Origin: Candidatus Altimarinota bacterium
GTDB taxonomy: Bacteria; Patescibacteriota; Gracilibacteria; RBG-16-42-10
Length of the DNA stretch: 14,261 bases
Direction of reading: 5' to 3'
Assembly (NCBI GenBank): GCA_017984655.1
Contig: JAGNZB010000028.1
Span: forward strand, 1 to 14,261
Notes under the pieces: generated by a model
Databases searched by the model: none
Seen by the model: only the letters and a program-made list of their open reading frames with translations
What the model was told of the DNA's origin: nothing
Shown here: positions 14,165 to 14,261 of the stretch, in pieces
How positions within the stretch are numbered: position 1 is the first letter of the stretch
Layout: every line of letters begins with the position of its first letter
Position numbers and translations under genes: made by a program

Positions 14165-14261
14165 ATGCTGAAATTTTCATGTAAATTGATTAGTACTGTA
14201 GCGCTAGCTTCTTTGTTGCTGACGGGGAGGGTGCCAGCAGTTTTTGCCCAGATCCCACCTT
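14165..14261 (+). CDS. Exported protein, only the signal peptide is in the window
   Basis: ATG 14165 lies 1 nt after the upstream stop and opens a frame to the right edge. The 32 residues seen form a signal peptide: MLKFSCKLI start, hydrophobic core VALASLLLTG, and a likely cleavage after PAVFA before QIPP. The tight spacing makes it the next gene of the same operon, and position suggests another pilin-like or surface component, but nothing of the mature protein is visible. Confidence 0.65.
   Translation, partial: MLKFSCKLISTVALASLLLTGRVPAVFAQIPP

Noticed and set aside
1..14261. CRISPR array, tRNA, rRNA or insertion sequence
   Set aside because: No regularly spaced repeats, cloverleaf, rRNA-like stretch, transposase or terminal inverted repeats were seen.

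Overview
The window looks like chromosomal DNA from a Candidate Phyla Radiation (Patescibacteria) bacterium, probably a Parcubacteria-like lineage. This is an inference from gene content. It holds many short two-helix proteins of the type IV secretion pilin-like (TrbC/VirB2, T4SS_pilin) type, large PKD-repeat surface proteins in the same operon, compact spacing, and start codons that all lack a Shine-Dalgarno sequence. The ordinary code with TGA as a stop fits every gene, so the glycine-TGA lineages are unlikely. No rRNA, tRNA, CRISPR array or insertion sequence was seen.

Left part, minus strand (1-2272): a secreted Ig-like surface protein runs off the left edge. Next come a small ferredoxin with only three cluster cysteines and an MscS-type mechanosensitive channel; these two are about 11 nt apart and probably form one transcript. 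A 144-nt divergent region (2273-2416) follows. It has a nine-G run directly upstream of the mscS start and a short inverted repeat.

Middle (2417-3256): a membrane-anchored ComEC-type metallo-beta-lactamase domain protein, without the ComEC channel domain. The best promoter in the window overlaps its 3' end.

Right part, plus strand (3292 to the right edge): one long operon-like run of at least eleven genes. Eight are short pilin-like proteins and two are PKD-repeat proteins, one of which itself begins with a pilin-like hairpin. The eleventh is cut by the right edge after a signal peptide. In total ten copies of the same helix-loop-helix unit occur in nine proteins; one protein carries two in tandem. 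Consensus of the loop: G-[YF]-x-Y-[IM]-T-A-x-G-[DE]-x-[GS]-x-[IV]-x-K-A-[KR]. Most carry a signal peptide and add something outside the hairpin: a glycine zipper, an S/P/T linker, PKD domains, or a paired-cysteine module found twice in each of two neighbouring proteins.

Reading of the system (inference): the operon encodes the structural subunits of a cell-surface or envelope-spanning apparatus related to a type IV secretion pilus. Pilin-like subunits would sit in the membrane or a filament, and the PKD proteins and cysteine-module proteins would act as exposed stalk, tip or adhesive parts. No ATPase, VirB6, VirB8 or VirD4-like gene lies in the window, so the machinery and its function cannot be settled from this sequence. 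Most operon genes are 1-36 nt apart; the one large gap is 92 nt before the big PKD gene, and a possible internal promoter lies before the gene at 10244.
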